Origin: CAVZCK01 sp963798805
GTDB taxonomy: Bacteria > Pseudomonadota > Alphaproteobacteria > Rhizobiales > Rhodomicrobiaceae
Direction: 5' to 3'
NCBI GenBank assembly: GCA_963798805.1
Contig: CAWCVC010000015.1
Span: forward strand, 62,001-126,000
Length of the DNA stretch: 64,000 bases
Part shown: piece by piece, positions 7,636 through 16,799 of the stretch
Position numbering within the stretch: the first letter of the stretch is position 1
How the letters are laid out: each line of letters starts with the position of its first letter
Notes under the pieces: generated by a model
Database searches by the model: none
Seen by the model: only the letters and a program-made list of their open reading frames with translations
What the model was told of the DNA's origin: nothing
Made by a program: the position numbers and the translations under genes

Positions 7636-9738
7636 ATGAGCAACCCCGATCACGTGGCAAAGCTGCTTGAGGGCATCGCGGCCTGGAATGAGTGGCGGGC
7701 GAACAATCCGGAGGCCGTGCCGGATCTGCGTGACGCTGCATTGGCCGGCAACTCGGAAATTCCGCAAAGCTCCGAGGATGAACCTCTCGACCTCAGCGCC
7801 GCTCTGCTCAAACGAGCGGATCTGACCGGTTGCGTTCTCAAGGGCGCCAATCTTGCTTCGGCGGATTTGCGGGAGGCAAATCTCTCGGAGGCCACGCTTG
7901 TCGGCGCGGATTTGAGTTTTGCCAATCTCGAGAATGCTCGTCTCGACCAGACTGACCTCAGCGGAGCGCAGTTCGCCGGCGCTCTCATCCCCGGCGCCCG
8001 GCTGCATTTCGCTTCAAATCTCACGCAAGCCCAGATCGACGTCGCCCAGGGAGACGAGAAGACCGTCCTGCCGCCAGGCATGACGATGCCGGAGACCTGG
8101 CGCGAGCCGCTTGCCCTGGCGGCCGAGGCCGAGCGCGACGACGCACTGTCGTCCGACAGGCTTGGCTTCGATCCTTTTGCGGTGCTCGAGATCGAACGCA
8201 AAGCCAAAATGATCGAAGTGCGAGCCGCCTATCTGAGGCTCGCAAAACGGTATCATCCGGACCTAAATCTTGGCGACGAGACCGCCGAACAGCATTTCAA
8301 GCAGGTGAATGCCGCCTATCGGCTACTGGTCGCACGGGACAAGATCCGGCAGCAAAGACGCCGGCAACGCGAAACGACGCCTTGGGCCGTTGCAGCAGGG
8401 CTCGTCATTGTCGCATTCGTGGTTCCGGGAGCCTTGGTTTATTCGCTCGATGTTCCGGCCCTTGTGGCACGCTTGGGACAACCTTTCCGGACTACGCAGC
8501 CCGACCAGCAGCATATCACCGCTCTCGTTGGAGTGACCGGGCCGGCCAAGGTGGCGGCTTTGGAAGCAACGGAGAAGGTCGAACCCGCTGCCAAGGTCAT
8601 CGCAGCGCAAACGGCGGGGGAGCCTTTGCTCGCGCCTCCCGCGCCGGGTGAGGAAAAAAAGCCGGTCATGAAACCGCAGGAGGATGTAAGCGACAGGGTC
8701 AACACCGCCGTGACCTTGCCGAATACGCCTCCTCCCGCCGTGACTGCCAAAGCTGCGGATGCGGCACCTCCGGCAGCAGCGCACGAGAAGCGCGAGATCG
8801 AGGCAGTGCCGGTCTCGACCACAACGCCGCTCAAGGACGATTCCGACGGGCCGGCAAGTCCAAAGCCTATTCCACCCGCCGACGGTTCGCAGCCGCAGCA
8901 GCTTGCGGCGCTGCAGGAGCCGCCGCTTGAACCGGCGGAGGTGGTCGAACCGCCCTGGATCAAGGAATGGATCGAGTTGCGCGGTTCAATCGACCTTCGC
9001 GCCTTGCAAGCCTTTATCTCGCGCTTCTCGGAGAAAAAGGAGGCCGACTATGCCCGCATCCGGTTCCGCGCTCTCCTCGCCGCGGTGAACCGGGCGGAGG
9101 AGCTTCAGCGATTGATCCGTGATGCTCCGGACACTTCGGAAACAGCATTAGCAAAAAAGCGCTTGGCCAGGCTCATTGAGCAGGCAAACAGCAGGGCAGA
9201 TGAACATGCCTGGCGGGAGGCGCAAACGGCCGATACGGCTGCTGCCTACCGTGCCTATTTGGCGAATTTTCGGGATGGTCAATTCGAAGACGAAGCCGAG
9301 GACAGGCTGGCGGCGATCGAAGACGCGATGTCTGACCAGAAGGAGGAGGCCACTTGGGTCAGGGCAAGGCGCGAGGGCACACGAGCTGCGATCCAGGCTT
9401 ATTTGTCAGCACATCCGCGTGGTCGGTATCACAGCGAGGCGAGGAGAAGGCGGGCCGCAATCGAGGCGAATCCAGCTGCAGCGCAAAGAGAAGATGATCT
9501 ATGGGCGAAGGCGAAAGCAGAAAACACACATGGCGGTTACCGGCGCTATCTGAGCACCTATCCCAGGGGGCGCTATGCCTCACTTGCGCGCCGGGCAGCA
9601 CGGCGCGCGGCCGGCGTGCCGGGAGCGAATACCGAAGCGACGACTGCCCCTTCCAACTCCAGCGATGCTCCGCCCGGCGCCCTACCATGGCCGTTCCTGG
9701 ACGAACCCTTTGTGGAGCTATTGCCGCCACCCAATTAG
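7636..9738 (+). CDS. Pentapeptide-repeat / J-domain / membrane protein with C-terminal helical repeats
   Basis: This 700-residue protein has four parts. Residues about 51-124 form pentapeptide repeats of the A(D/N)LxxA type (KGANLASADLREANLSEA). Residues about 176-231 are a J domain with the diagnostic HPD at 207-209 (KRYHPDLN). Residues about 248-271 are a single membrane helix, followed by a Pro/Ala/Glu-rich linker. The C-terminus carries at least three roughly 38-residue repeats of the pattern W..A......YR.YL...P.GRY...A. The J domain precedes the helix, so it is probably cytoplasmic with the repeat region periplasmic. The J domain implies a DnaK partner; substrate and function are unknown. 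Start ATG at 7636 follows AGGAG. Confidence 0.82.
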   Translation: MSNPDHVAKLLEGIAAWNEWRANNPEAVPDLRDAALAGNSEIPQSSEDEPLDLSAALLKRADLTGCVLKGANLASADLREANLSEATLVGADLSFANLENARLDQTDLSGAQFAGALIPGARLHFASNLTQAQIDVAQGDEKTVLPPGMTMPETWREPLALAAEAERDDALSSDRLGFDPFAVLEIERKAKMIEVRAAYLRLAKRYHPDLNLGDETAEQHFKQVNAAYRLLVARDKIRQQRRRQRETTPWAVAAGLVIVAFVVPGALVYSLDVPALVARLGQPFRTTQPDQQHITALVGVTGPAKVAALEATEKVEPAAKVIAAQTAGEPLLAPPAPGEEKKPVMKPQEDVSDRVNTAVTLPNTPPPAVTAKAADAAPPAAAHEKREIEAVPVSTTTPLKDDSDGPASPKPIPPADGSQPQQLAALQEPPLEPAEVVEPPWIKEWIELRGSIDLRALQAFISRFSEKKEADYARIRFRALLAAVNRAEELQRLIRDAPDTSETALAKKRLARLIEQANSRADEHAWREAQTADTAAAYRAYLANFRDGQFEDEAEDRLAAIEDAMSDQKEEATWVRARREGTRAAIQAYLSAHPRGRYHSEARRRRAAIEANPAAAQREDDLWAKAKAENTHGGYRRYLSTYPRGRYASLARRAARRAAGVPGANTEATTAPSNSSDAPPGALPWPFLDEPFVELLPPPN

Positions 9739-9940
9739 AAGCTCCGCTGAGTGAAACCGACTGAGATCGGCGTTCCGTGTCGATGCCATGGAGCTTAATA
9801 ATGCACGCGGGCTGTTGTCTCGACGCCAAACGCCCTAATATATCTAGCCGTCATGCCGAAGCTTGTGACGCGGGCGCCCACGCCGGCGAGCGCTTTCCGC
9901 GCGAGACTCACCTGTCAGACCACGAGAGAGAAAGATCACC

Positions 9941-11377
9941 ATGGCCTATGAAAAGCTTGAGCTGCTGATAGCGGGCGAATTCCGCCAGGGAAGTCAAGGC
10001 AAGACCGACCCGGTCGTCAACCCTGCCACCGAGGAAGTGATCGGAGAGGTTCCACACGCATCCGCCGCCGATCTCGACAGTGCACTCGAAGCGTCGGCCG
10101 AAGGCTTCAAGGTCTGGCGCGCCAAGACCGCCATTCAGCGGCAGGCCGTCATGGAGAAGGCTGCCCGCCTGATGGAGGACCGGCTCGACCAGAACGCGCG
10201 GACGCTCACCATGGAAATGGGCAAGCCGGTTGGCGAGGCAAAGGCCGAGCTGCAGTTCGTCATCGATGTGACGCGCTGGTATGCCGAAGAAGGCAAGCGC
10301 GCTTATGGCCGGCTGATTCCGGCGCGAACGCCGGGCGTGCGGCAGACGGTTGTCAAAGAGCCGGTCGGACCGTGCTGCGCTTTCGTGGCCTGGAACTTTC
10401 CGGGCGTCAATGTGATCCGGAAGGTCGCCGGCGCGATCGGCGCCGGCTGCTCGATCATCATAAAGCCGAGCGAGGAGACACCCGGGACCGCGGTTGCCAT
10501 TGCACGCTGCTTCCAGGAGGCCGGGCTCCCACCGGGCGTCTTGAATGTCGTGTTCGGTGTGCCGGATGAAGTCTCTCGGCACTTGCTTGCGTCCTGGACG
10601 CCCCGGAAAGTGTCCTTCACCGGCAGCGTTCCGGTCGGCAAGCATCTCCTGAAGCTTTCCGCAGATACGCTGAAGCGCGCGACGATGGAGCTTGGCGGCC
10701 ATGCTCCGGTCATCGTCTTCGACGACGCTGACGTGAACCGCGCGCTGACGCTGATGGCTGGCTTCAAATACCGCAATGCCGGCCAGGTGTGCATCTCGCC
10801 GACCCGGTTCTATGTCCAGGACAAAGTCTATAAGAGCTTCGTCGACGGTTTCGCCGAGCGCGCCAAGGCCGTCAAAGTCGGCAACGGGCTCGAAGACGGC
10901 GTGCAGATGGGGCCGCTGATCGCCGCACGCCGGCTGGAGGTCATGGAGCGCTTCGTCAATGACGCCAAGGACCACGGCGCACAAGTCCGCGCGGGCGGCG
11001 AGCGGATCGGCAATCACGGCTATTTCTATGCGCCGACGGTTCTCGCTGATGTGCCGGATACGGCCCGAATCATGACCGACGAGCCCTTCGGACCGCTCGC
11101 ACCAATCACCCATTTCGACAGCTTCGACGAGGTCGTCGATCGCGCCAACAGCCTGCCTTTCGGCCTCGCCTCCTATGTCTTTACGAGTGATGGCGGTAAG
11201 GCAGCGAAGATATCCGACGCGCTGGAGGCGGAACTCGTCGGCATCAACAACCCGTTCGTCTCCATGCCGGAGACGCCTTTCGGCGGCGTGAACGAGTCCG
11301 GCTACGGGTCGGAAGGCGGGATCGAAGGGCTTGAGGCGTTTCTGCGCACGAAATTCGTCACGGAAGCGAGGCAATAG
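9941..11377 (+). CDS. gabD: NAD(P)-dependent aldehyde dehydrogenase, succinate-semialdehyde dehydrogenase-like
   Basis: The 478-residue protein is a complete ALDH: the WNFPG motif (FVAWNFPGVNVI), KPSEETPGTA, FTGSVPVGKHL, the general-base glutamate in MELGGHAPVIVF, and the catalytic cysteine 284 in AGQVCISPTRF. The cysteine context and FGPLAPI resemble succinate-semialdehyde dehydrogenases, which feed 4-aminobutyrate carbon into succinate. Substrate cannot be proved from sequence. The ATG at 9941 has a GAGAGAAAG leader. No transaminase gene is beside it. Confidence 0.85.
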   Translation: MAYEKLELLIAGEFRQGSQGKTDPVVNPATEEVIGEVPHASAADLDSALEASAEGFKVWRAKTAIQRQAVMEKAARLMEDRLDQNARTLTMEMGKPVGEAKAELQFVIDVTRWYAEEGKRAYGRLIPARTPGVRQTVVKEPVGPCCAFVAWNFPGVNVIRKVAGAIGAGCSIIIKPSEETPGTAVAIARCFQEAGLPPGVLNVVFGVPDEVSRHLLASWTPRKVSFTGSVPVGKHLLKLSADTLKRATMELGGHAPVIVFDDADVNRALTLMAGFKYRNAGQVCISPTRFYVQDKVYKSFVDGFAERAKAVKVGNGLEDGVQMGPLIAARRLEVMERFVNDAKDHGAQVRAGGERIGNHGYFYAPTVLADVPDTARIMTDEPFGPLAPITHFDSFDEVVDRANSLPFGLASYVFTSDGGKAAKISDALEAELVGINNPFVSMPETPFGGVNESGYGSEGGIEGLEAFLRTKFVTEARQ

Positions 11378-11429
11378 AGGGCCAACGTCAAAGGGCCGGT
11401 CGGATGAGCAAGGAATTCGGGGACCGGCT

Positions 11430-11777
11430 TTGCGGCTGAAATCCAGCATCTGGGTCAGCGCCTATATCCGCCAGTTGGGCGCTGTCCCAATCGCGGCTGT
11501 CGTCGTGCGCCGCGGCGACGCCGATGCCGGTGCAATCTTCATCAAGATCAGCACCCTAGACGGTTTCGCCCAGGTGCTGCGCCCGGCGATTGCCGCGCTT
11601 GAAGGTGATCATGGCGGGCGATGCTGGTCGCAGGCCCTGCCGCCCGACAGGGCGACCGAAAGCGCGGCCGACGCTTATCTGACGCGGCAGGCAGATTTTG
11701 ATTCGGATATGTGGGTGGTGGAGATCGAGGACCGCCAAGGGCGCCATTTTTTGGATGAATTTCTCGTCAGCGAATAA
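11430..11777 (+). CDS. DUF1491 family protein
   Basis: The 115-residue protein begins at TTG 11430 with LRLKSSIWVSAYIRQLGA, followed by AAVVVRRGDADAGAIFIKI and a C-terminal DMWVVEIEDRQGRHFLDEF. This is the DUF1491 pattern common in alphaproteobacteria; function is unknown. GGGGA lies about 7 nt before the TTG. An upstream in-frame start at 11331 would overlap the aldehyde dehydrogenase and lacks family similarity. Confidence 0.85.
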   Translation: MRLKSSIWVSAYIRQLGAVPIAAVVVRRGDADAGAIFIKISTLDGFAQVLRPAIAALEGDHGGRCWSQALPPDRATESAADAYLTRQADFDSDMWVVEIEDRQGRHFLDEFLVSE

Positions 11778-11918
11778 TTCTTCAAGAACTGTAGGATTTT
11801 TTCTGTCCGCCTTAACTGTTCTTTAGCCGTGACACGCGAGATTACTTGCACGACGGTCAGATTCAGACGCCAGCACGGGGTGCTGGTCTGGGCGGCGCTT
11901 CCTCACCGGATTGATTTC

Positions 11919-12158
11919 ATGAGCACTATTGTCGATTTTCGCCATGGGCGGATCGCCGCCGCCTGCGTGTGCCCGATTGAAGCCTGTGATGATCCGGGGA
12001 CTCCCGGTAATGCGGCGGCGTGGCCCTCGGCGGAAGTAGCCGAAATCGTTCTCTTCCCGAAGATCAGCCGCGAACGGCTCAATCGCCCCCGCAAGAAGCT
12101 GACGCGCCGCTTCAACCTTCAAGCGCAGCGCTCAGGTGATCGCGGCAGCCAGCCATAG
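11919..12158 (+). CDS. Hypothetical protein, 79 aa
   Basis: This ORF starts MSTIVDFRHGRIAAACVCPI and ends in a basic helix rich in Arg and Lys. The opening VDFRxGR resembles short alphaproteobacterial hypothetical proteins, but I cannot name a family. An in-frame start at 11829 is possible. It converges on the DUF1254 gene with a 15-nt gap. Confidence 0.4.
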   Translation: MSTIVDFRHGRIAAACVCPIEACDDPGTPGNAAAWPSAEVAEIVLFPKISRERLNRPRKKLTRRFNLQAQRSGDRGSQP

Positions 12159-12173
12159 ACAGAGCGAGGGTCA

Positions 12174-12800
12174 TCAGTTCGTCGGAATGCCGGCCGCGCC
12201 TCTTTGCTCCGGAATGCCGACCCCGACGGACAGCGTCGCCGGATCGATGGCCGGTTCGGTGACCGGGCTGCACTCCGCACTTTGCAGCGCGTTGACGGTG
12301 TCGGCGGCAAAGCTTGGGCCTCTGATCGGCGCGCGCACGACGACGATGCCGGTCATGTCCGGCGCGATGACGATAATCTGCTCTTCTCCTTCCTCGGAAC
12401 GCTCGGTGCTGGCTTCCTCGGATAGGCGCGCGCGGGGAACGATGAGCAGCCGCAACTCGCGGCGCTTCGCTTCCGCGCCGCTGATGAAATAGAAGTTCTC
12501 AGCATGCCGCGTGGACACGCCGATGCTCCAGGTCGCGTCTCCGAGCTTGGTCTTCACGAGCACATTGTTTTTCGTGAGGTCGTAACGGCAGAAGGCGTAG
12601 GCGATATCGGGTGCCATGAAGGGCAGCGGCGCTTCGCTCGCCGCAACTGGCATCACATAGATCCTGTTCAACTCGGTCATTTTCGAGAGCCTTGCCCAGG
12701 CGTCCCGAGAAGCGACGTAAGGCACGCCGAAAACTGCCAGAACGTGGATCACACCGGCACAGAACAGCGAGGCAACGAGCCAGGGCCAAAGCGTCCGCAT
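12174..12800 (-). CDS. DUF1254 domain membrane-anchored protein
   Basis: The 208-residue protein has one N-terminal membrane helix (residues 5-28), then a DUF1254-like domain with PYVASRDAWARL, APDIAYAFCRYDL and TWSIGVSTRHAENFYFIS. Its start overlaps the stop of the DUF1214 gene by one base, so the two are translated together. In many bacteria the two domains are fused in one protein; the split pair is usual in Hyphomicrobiales. Function is unknown; an envelope location is likely. Confidence 0.8.
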   Translation of the reverse strand: MRTLWPWLVASLFCAGVIHVLAVFGVPYVASRDAWARLSKMTELNRIYVMPVAASEAPLPFMAPDIAYAFCRYDLTKNNVLVKTKLGDATWSIGVSTRHAENFYFISGAEAKRRELRLLIVPRARLSEEASTERSEEGEEQIIVIAPDMTGIVVVRAPIRGPSFAADTVNALQSAECSPVTEPAIDPATLSVGVGIPEQRGAAGIPTN

Positions 12801-13381
12801 CAGCAGCTCACCCGTTTGATGAGCGGAAGGTTCTGCATGCTGACCACCTCACCATTTTGCCGGCTGACTTCTAGCGGCCGGATGATCCGCAGAACAAGCG
12901 TCAGATCGTGACCGTCACCGGAAGGCAACCAATAGCCCGGTCGCGCCTCCGGCGCCATGACGATCCGCTGCGTCCCGTCGGGCAGTATGGTCAGGCTTTG
13001 GCTGCCAAATGCGTGGCGAGCGGCCTTGTTCGGGATGAGTTTGCCATCCTCGTCGAAGACGGCGACCGTCCACCACAGCGCCGCGAGAGGCCGTGCGATG
13101 ATCTCGTAGTCGCAATAGGAGCTTAGAGTGTGGCCGTCGCTGTCGGTTGTTGCGAAATAGGTGAGGCCGCTTGCCGAGGTAATTGGAAGCTGGCCCGAGC
13201 GGGCTATATGAGCGCGTGTATAGGGATCCGCGGAAAGGCTGCCAGCGCTGAGCCAGGTTTTCCAAGGCCCGGTGCTGGCGGTGACGAGCGCAAAGCCGTC
13301 ATCGATCATGTAGCGGGCGGAGCCAAGCCCGATAACCAGCGAAAGGCCCGCAAAAATGAGGAAAGCGAAAAAGTTCTTCAC
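12800..13381 (-). CDS. DUF1214 domain membrane-anchored protein
   Basis: The 193-residue protein has an N-terminal signal anchor (FFAFLIFAGLSLVIGLGSA) and a DUF1214-like fold: GPWKTWLSAGSLSADPYTRA, TYFATTDSDGHTLSSYCDYE, WWTVAVFDEDGKLIPN, and a C-terminal RIIRPLEVSRQNGE. It lies immediately upstream of the DUF1254 partner. No enzymatic role is established for the pair. Confidence 0.82.
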   Translation of the reverse strand: MKNFFAFLIFAGLSLVIGLGSARYMIDDGFALVTASTGPWKTWLSAGSLSADPYTRAHIARSGQLPITSASGLTYFATTDSDGHTLSSYCDYEIIARPLAALWWTVAVFDEDGKLIPNKAARHAFGSQSLTILPDGTQRIVMAPEARPGYWLPSGDGHDLTLVLRIIRPLEVSRQNGEVVSMQNLPLIKRVSC

Positions 13382-13511
13382 GACGCCTATCCACAGCCGA
13401 TGGGCCGAGCAACTTCACCGATGCCAAGGCTCTTGCCCGACCTTCGGCGCGCCACCATTGCGATGCCAGCGCGCGAATCTGAGACAGCGCCCGCGCACCC
13501 AGGCAATGACC

Positions 13512-15779
13512 TCACGGACTTGCGCCGCGCGCAACCCGCGCCGGCATCATTCCGTTGAGCGAAGCTCCCTTGACGCCGTTCGCGTCGAGCGGCTTGGCGT
13601 CTTTAAACATCTTGGCGAGGCCGATCAACAATTGACGCGTCTTCGGAGGCATACGGCGCCCTCCCTGCGGAAGCGTTCCCAGCGTAGGGTCTTCCTTCTT
13701 GATCTCCGCAATCCGCTGCATCTCCTCGATTTGCTTCGGGCTCAAAGGGACACCCGGAATCGGCGGGATATTGTAGCTCGTATGTGCGGCCACCATGAAT
13801 TGATGCCAGGTTCGCGCCGGCAGCGAGCCGCCGGTGACCCTGTTCGTCGGCGAATAGCTGTCATTGCCGAACCACACGCCCGCTACATATTGCCCGGTGA
13901 AGCCAAGGAACCAGCCATCGCGGTAGTCTGAGCTGGTCCCTGTCTTGCCCGCCGCGGCGGTAAAATCCAACGCGGCCGCGTGTCCGGTACCCTCCGTGAT
14001 CACGTGAGACAGCATTTCGTTCATGGTCTCAACGACCTTCCGGTCGAAGACCTGCTGCGGCGGCGGTTCGTCCCGTTGGCGCGAATAGACCAGCTCACCC
14101 TGGCCATTGCGGATTTCGGTAATCGCATAGCCTTTCACGCGCTTTCCGCCCGCGGCCAATGTCGCATAGCCGGACGTATGCTCGAGGACCGTCACGCCCT
14201 GGTCGCCGAGAGCCATCGAACAGGTTTTCTTGATTCGATCGAGTCCGAGCCGTTTCAAGGTTCCGAGGACCTTATCGCGGCCCACTTCGAATGAGAGCTT
14301 CACAGCAATGGTATTGATCGATAAGGCGAGTGCAGTCATCAGCGTCATCCGGCCGCGATAGCCGCCCGAATAGTTGCTCGGCGACCAGTTACCGCAATAA
14401 ACCGGGCTGTCGACGACGCTCTGGTTGGGATTTGCGCCATTTTCGAGCGCGGTCAGATAGACATAAGTCTTGAATGAGGAACCCGGCTGCCGGAGCGCTT
14501 TCGTTGCCCGATTGAACTGGCTTTCGCCATAGTCCTTGCCGCCCACCATTGCGCGCACGGCACCGTCGGTGTCCATCGCGACCATGGCCGCTTGACCGAC
14601 GTGCATGGCTTTGCCGTTCTGATCGAGCGTGGTTTCGACCGCCTGTTCGGCAGCTTTCTGCAGGTCGATGTCGACGGTCGTGCGCGCAACGAGGTTATAT
14701 TCTCCTTTGCCGCGGGTCAGCCTTTGCACCTCCTCGAAGGCCCAGTCGAGGAAGTAGTTCGGCGAATAGGTATCGTTGTTCTCGATCACCTTGGCGGGGT
14801 TGAGACGCGCGGCGTGCACCTGCCCCTCGGTCATGAAGCCCGCGTCCACCATGTTAGTCAGCACCTGGTTCGCCCGCGCTCGCGATTCGGCGGGATTGGC
14901 ATGCGGGGCGAACTTCGTCGGGGCTTTGAACAGGCCGGCGAGCAGCGCGGCTTCCGCGAGATTGATGTCCCGCACCGATTTGCCGAAATAGAACTGGGAG
15001 GCGGCTTCGACGCCGAAGGTGCCGCCGCCCATGTAAGACCGGTCGAGGTAGAGCTTCAAAATTTCCTTTTTCGTCAGCCGGGCTTCGAGCCAGAGCGCGA
15101 TAAAGGCTTCCTTCACCTTGCGCTCGAACGAGCGTTCGGAGGTCAGGAATAGGTTCTTCGCCAATTGCTGCGTGAGCGAGCTGCCGCCTTGGACGACGTC
15201 ATTCGCCTGCACATTGGCGACCATGGCGCGGAGTGTTCCAAGGACGTCGATGCCGAAATGATCGAAGAAGCGGCGGTCCTCGGTCGCCAGAACGGCCTTG
15301 ATCAGATTGTCTGGGATCTCTTCCAGCGGCACCGAGTCAGAATACAGAATGCCGCGCTTGCCGATTTCGGCGCCGTTCCTGTCGAGGAACGTCACGCTAT
15401 ATTGCGAGGCGGTGCGCCAGGACGGATCGTTGGTCGCCTCGAGCGAGGGCAAGGCCAACGCCAATAGTCCGACAAGCCCCATCATGCCGATGGTCGTGGC
15501 CTCGGAAAATATCTCCGCAACGAGACGCCTGAAGCCGCCGACACGGAACTGGTTGACGAAATTGGAATAGGCGGACCAAAGATCCTGGTATCGTGCCCAG
15601 ACCGAGTAGATGCTTGAATCGATCCAGGAGTCGAGCGCCCACCAATCGATCAAGCGGTTTTTGCGGTTCGGCTTGAAAATCCAATCGCGCAAGGCGGTGA
15701 CCCTCTGAGACAGTCCAATGGGACTTCTTAAATACGCGAGTTGAAACGCTCGGCAAACACAAAAGCCGGTGTTCGTCAC
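13512..15779 (-). CDS. Class A penicillin-binding protein (PBP1A-like)
   Basis: This bifunctional peptidoglycan synthase has a cytoplasmic N-terminus, one membrane helix (about residues 96-111), a GT51 glycosyltransferase domain with ATEDRRFFDHFGID and GGSSLTQQLAKNLFL, and a transpeptidase domain with the active-site serine in RQPGSSFK, the SxN motif SIN and the KTGTS box. The C-terminus is a basic tail after a GGRRMPP segment. The 755-residue length depends on a GTG start at 15779. Internal starts would shorten the approximately 90-residue cytoplasmic leader, so the start is uncertain. Confidence 0.92.
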   Translation of the reverse strand: MTNTGFCVCRAFQLAYLRSPIGLSQRVTALRDWIFKPNRKNRLIDWWALDSWIDSSIYSVWARYQDLWSAYSNFVNQFRVGGFRRLVAEIFSEATTIGMMGLVGLLALALPSLEATNDPSWRTASQYSVTFLDRNGAEIGKRGILYSDSVPLEEIPDNLIKAVLATEDRRFFDHFGIDVLGTLRAMVANVQANDVVQGGSSLTQQLAKNLFLTSERSFERKVKEAFIALWLEARLTKKEILKLYLDRSYMGGGTFGVEAASQFYFGKSVRDINLAEAALLAGLFKAPTKFAPHANPAESRARANQVLTNMVDAGFMTEGQVHAARLNPAKVIENNDTYSPNYFLDWAFEEVQRLTRGKGEYNLVARTTVDIDLQKAAEQAVETTLDQNGKAMHVGQAAMVAMDTDGAVRAMVGGKDYGESQFNRATKALRQPGSSFKTYVYLTALENGANPNQSVVDSPVYCGNWSPSNYSGGYRGRMTLMTALALSINTIAVKLSFEVGRDKVLGTLKRLGLDRIKKTCSMALGDQGVTVLEHTSGYATLAAGGKRVKGYAITEIRNGQGELVYSRQRDEPPPQQVFDRKVVETMNEMLSHVITEGTGHAAALDFTAAAGKTGTSSDYRDGWFLGFTGQYVAGVWFGNDSYSPTNRVTGGSLPARTWHQFMVAAHTSYNIPPIPGVPLSPKQIEEMQRIAEIKKEDPTLGTLPQGGRRMPPKTRQLLIGLAKMFKDAKPLDANGVKGASLNGMMPARVARGASP

Positions 15780-15859
15780 ATCGTGTGGGAGACCGGCCGC
15801 GCGGCTGGTCTAACGCGCGATTCGTATCAAAGACGATACCATGTGAAAGACGATTGGCG

Positions 15860-16303
15860 ATGCAGGACGAATTGCCGTTTTGGAAGAGAAAGCGGCTTGA
15901 AGAGATGACGGCCGAGGAATGGGAGTCGCTTTGCGACGGCTGCGCCCGCTGCTGCCTGTTGAAACTGGAGGACGAGGACACCGGCGATCTGGCTTATACG
16001 AGAGTGGCCTGCAAGCTGCTCGACATCGGAGCCTGCCGCTGCACGGCTTATTCCGAACGCCATCGGAAGGTGCCCGATTGCGTGGCGCTGACGCCGGAGA
16101 CTGCCGCGACATTGGAGTGGCTGCCGTCCACCTGCGCTTACCGGCTTGTCGCAAGAGGCGAAGATTTGGCCTGGTGGCATCCCCTCGTTTCGGGCCGAGC
16201 CGAGACGGTGCATGAAGCCGGGATTTCGGTGAGGAATTTCGCGGTGAGCGAGAAGAAGGTGAAGAACGGGCGCTATGAGCGCTTCATTGTAAGGCGGGGG
16301 TGA
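15860..16303 (+). CDS. YcgN family cysteine-cluster protein
   Basis: The 147-residue protein starts MQDELPFWKRKRLEEMTAEE and has the conserved cysteine cluster CDGCARCCLLKLED, CKLLDIGACRCTAYSERH and CVALTPE, followed by LPSTCAYRLVARGEDLAWWHPLVSG. This is the UPF0260/YcgN family, small cytoplasmic proteins expected to bind a metal or Fe-S centre; function is undefined. It marks the last core gene before the accessory stretch. Confidence 0.9.
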   Translation: MQDELPFWKRKRLEEMTAEEWESLCDGCARCCLLKLEDEDTGDLAYTRVACKLLDIGACRCTAYSERHRKVPDCVALTPETAATLEWLPSTCAYRLVARGEDLAWWHPLVSGRAETVHEAGISVRNFAVSEKKVKNGRYERFIVRRG

Positions 16304-16410
16304 TCGTTTTCGCTCCTGCGGCGGAGGCGATTCCGAGCATGATTCACTCTCTTTGCCTCCAATCCCGCCAGTCCGACTAACTGTCTTTGTCAGGCGATTG
16401 GGTGGCGGGC

Positions 16411-16566
16411 TCACATATGGCCCGGTTTCACGATGGTCGGCTTCTTCAGTTCATCCTTTCTGTTCTGGCCGCCGTCCCGCGTCTGATCCGGTTTCTGTGC
16501 CAGCATATATTCTTTCACCGGCTGGATGACGACCTCGAAGCGAATGCCGCTCTCGTGAACCTGTCT
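16411..16566 (-). pseudogene. 3' fragment of a small membrane-protein gene interrupted by the IS1595-type transposon
   Basis: On the minus strand codons RQVHESGIRFEVVIQPVKEY and onward run from the target duplication to a stop at 16411, with no start of their own. Joined to the 5' fragment at 19261-19343 through one copy of the 8-bp duplication, the frame is continuous and gives a 76-residue protein. This fragment supplies the soluble C-terminal tail, ending in KPTIVKPGHM. Confidence 0.75.
16559..16566. repeat. Target-site duplication, left copy
   Basis: ACCTGTCT immediately precedes the transposon end GGGA and is repeated exactly after the other end at 19261-19268. Eight bases is the size known for IS1595-family insertions. 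Confidence 0.85.
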
Positions 16567-16591
16567 GGGATGTATGTACCTGACAAAGCAG
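16567..16591 (+). repeat. Left terminal inverted repeat
   Basis: Starts GGGATGTATGTACC and ends TGACAAAGCAG. It differs from the reverse complement of 19236-19260 at three positions only. Confidence 0.85.
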
Positions 16592-16598
16592 ATTCAGA

Positions 16599-16799
16599 AT
16601 GGCACGAGAATCCCGACAGGCCGGTGCTGAAAATGAAATTGAAGTCACCCGCGAGATGATCGACGCCGGGGCTGACCGCCTTTTGGAACTGGGGAATTCG
16701 GTTTCAACAACTTACTTGGTAACTGAGGTCTTTTTGGCAATGTGGAATACGTTCGCCGCATCTCCTCAGAGAACTCAGGACTCTGAGGAAAATCCCTAA
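16599..16799 (+). CDS. Small passenger protein, 66 aa
   Basis: The product contains EIEVTREMIDAGADRLLELG followed by a segment ending VTEVFLAMW. From memory this matches a short family seen in Hyphomicrobiales with the pattern VTPEMIEAG...VF.AM, of unknown function. It starts only 8 nt inside the left inverted repeat and has no clear ribosome site. Its second half overlaps, antisense, the end of the 213-residue gene, so either this C-terminus or the other may not be natural. Confidence 0.5.
   Translation: MARESRQAGAENEIEVTREMIDAGADRLLELGNSVSTTYLVTEVFLAMWNTFAASPQRTQDSEENP

Noticed and set aside
16387..16659. A 90-codon plus-strand ORF
   Set aside because: It crosses the left transposon end and target duplication, so it is an accidental chimera; the interrupted gene on the minus strand explains the DNA better.
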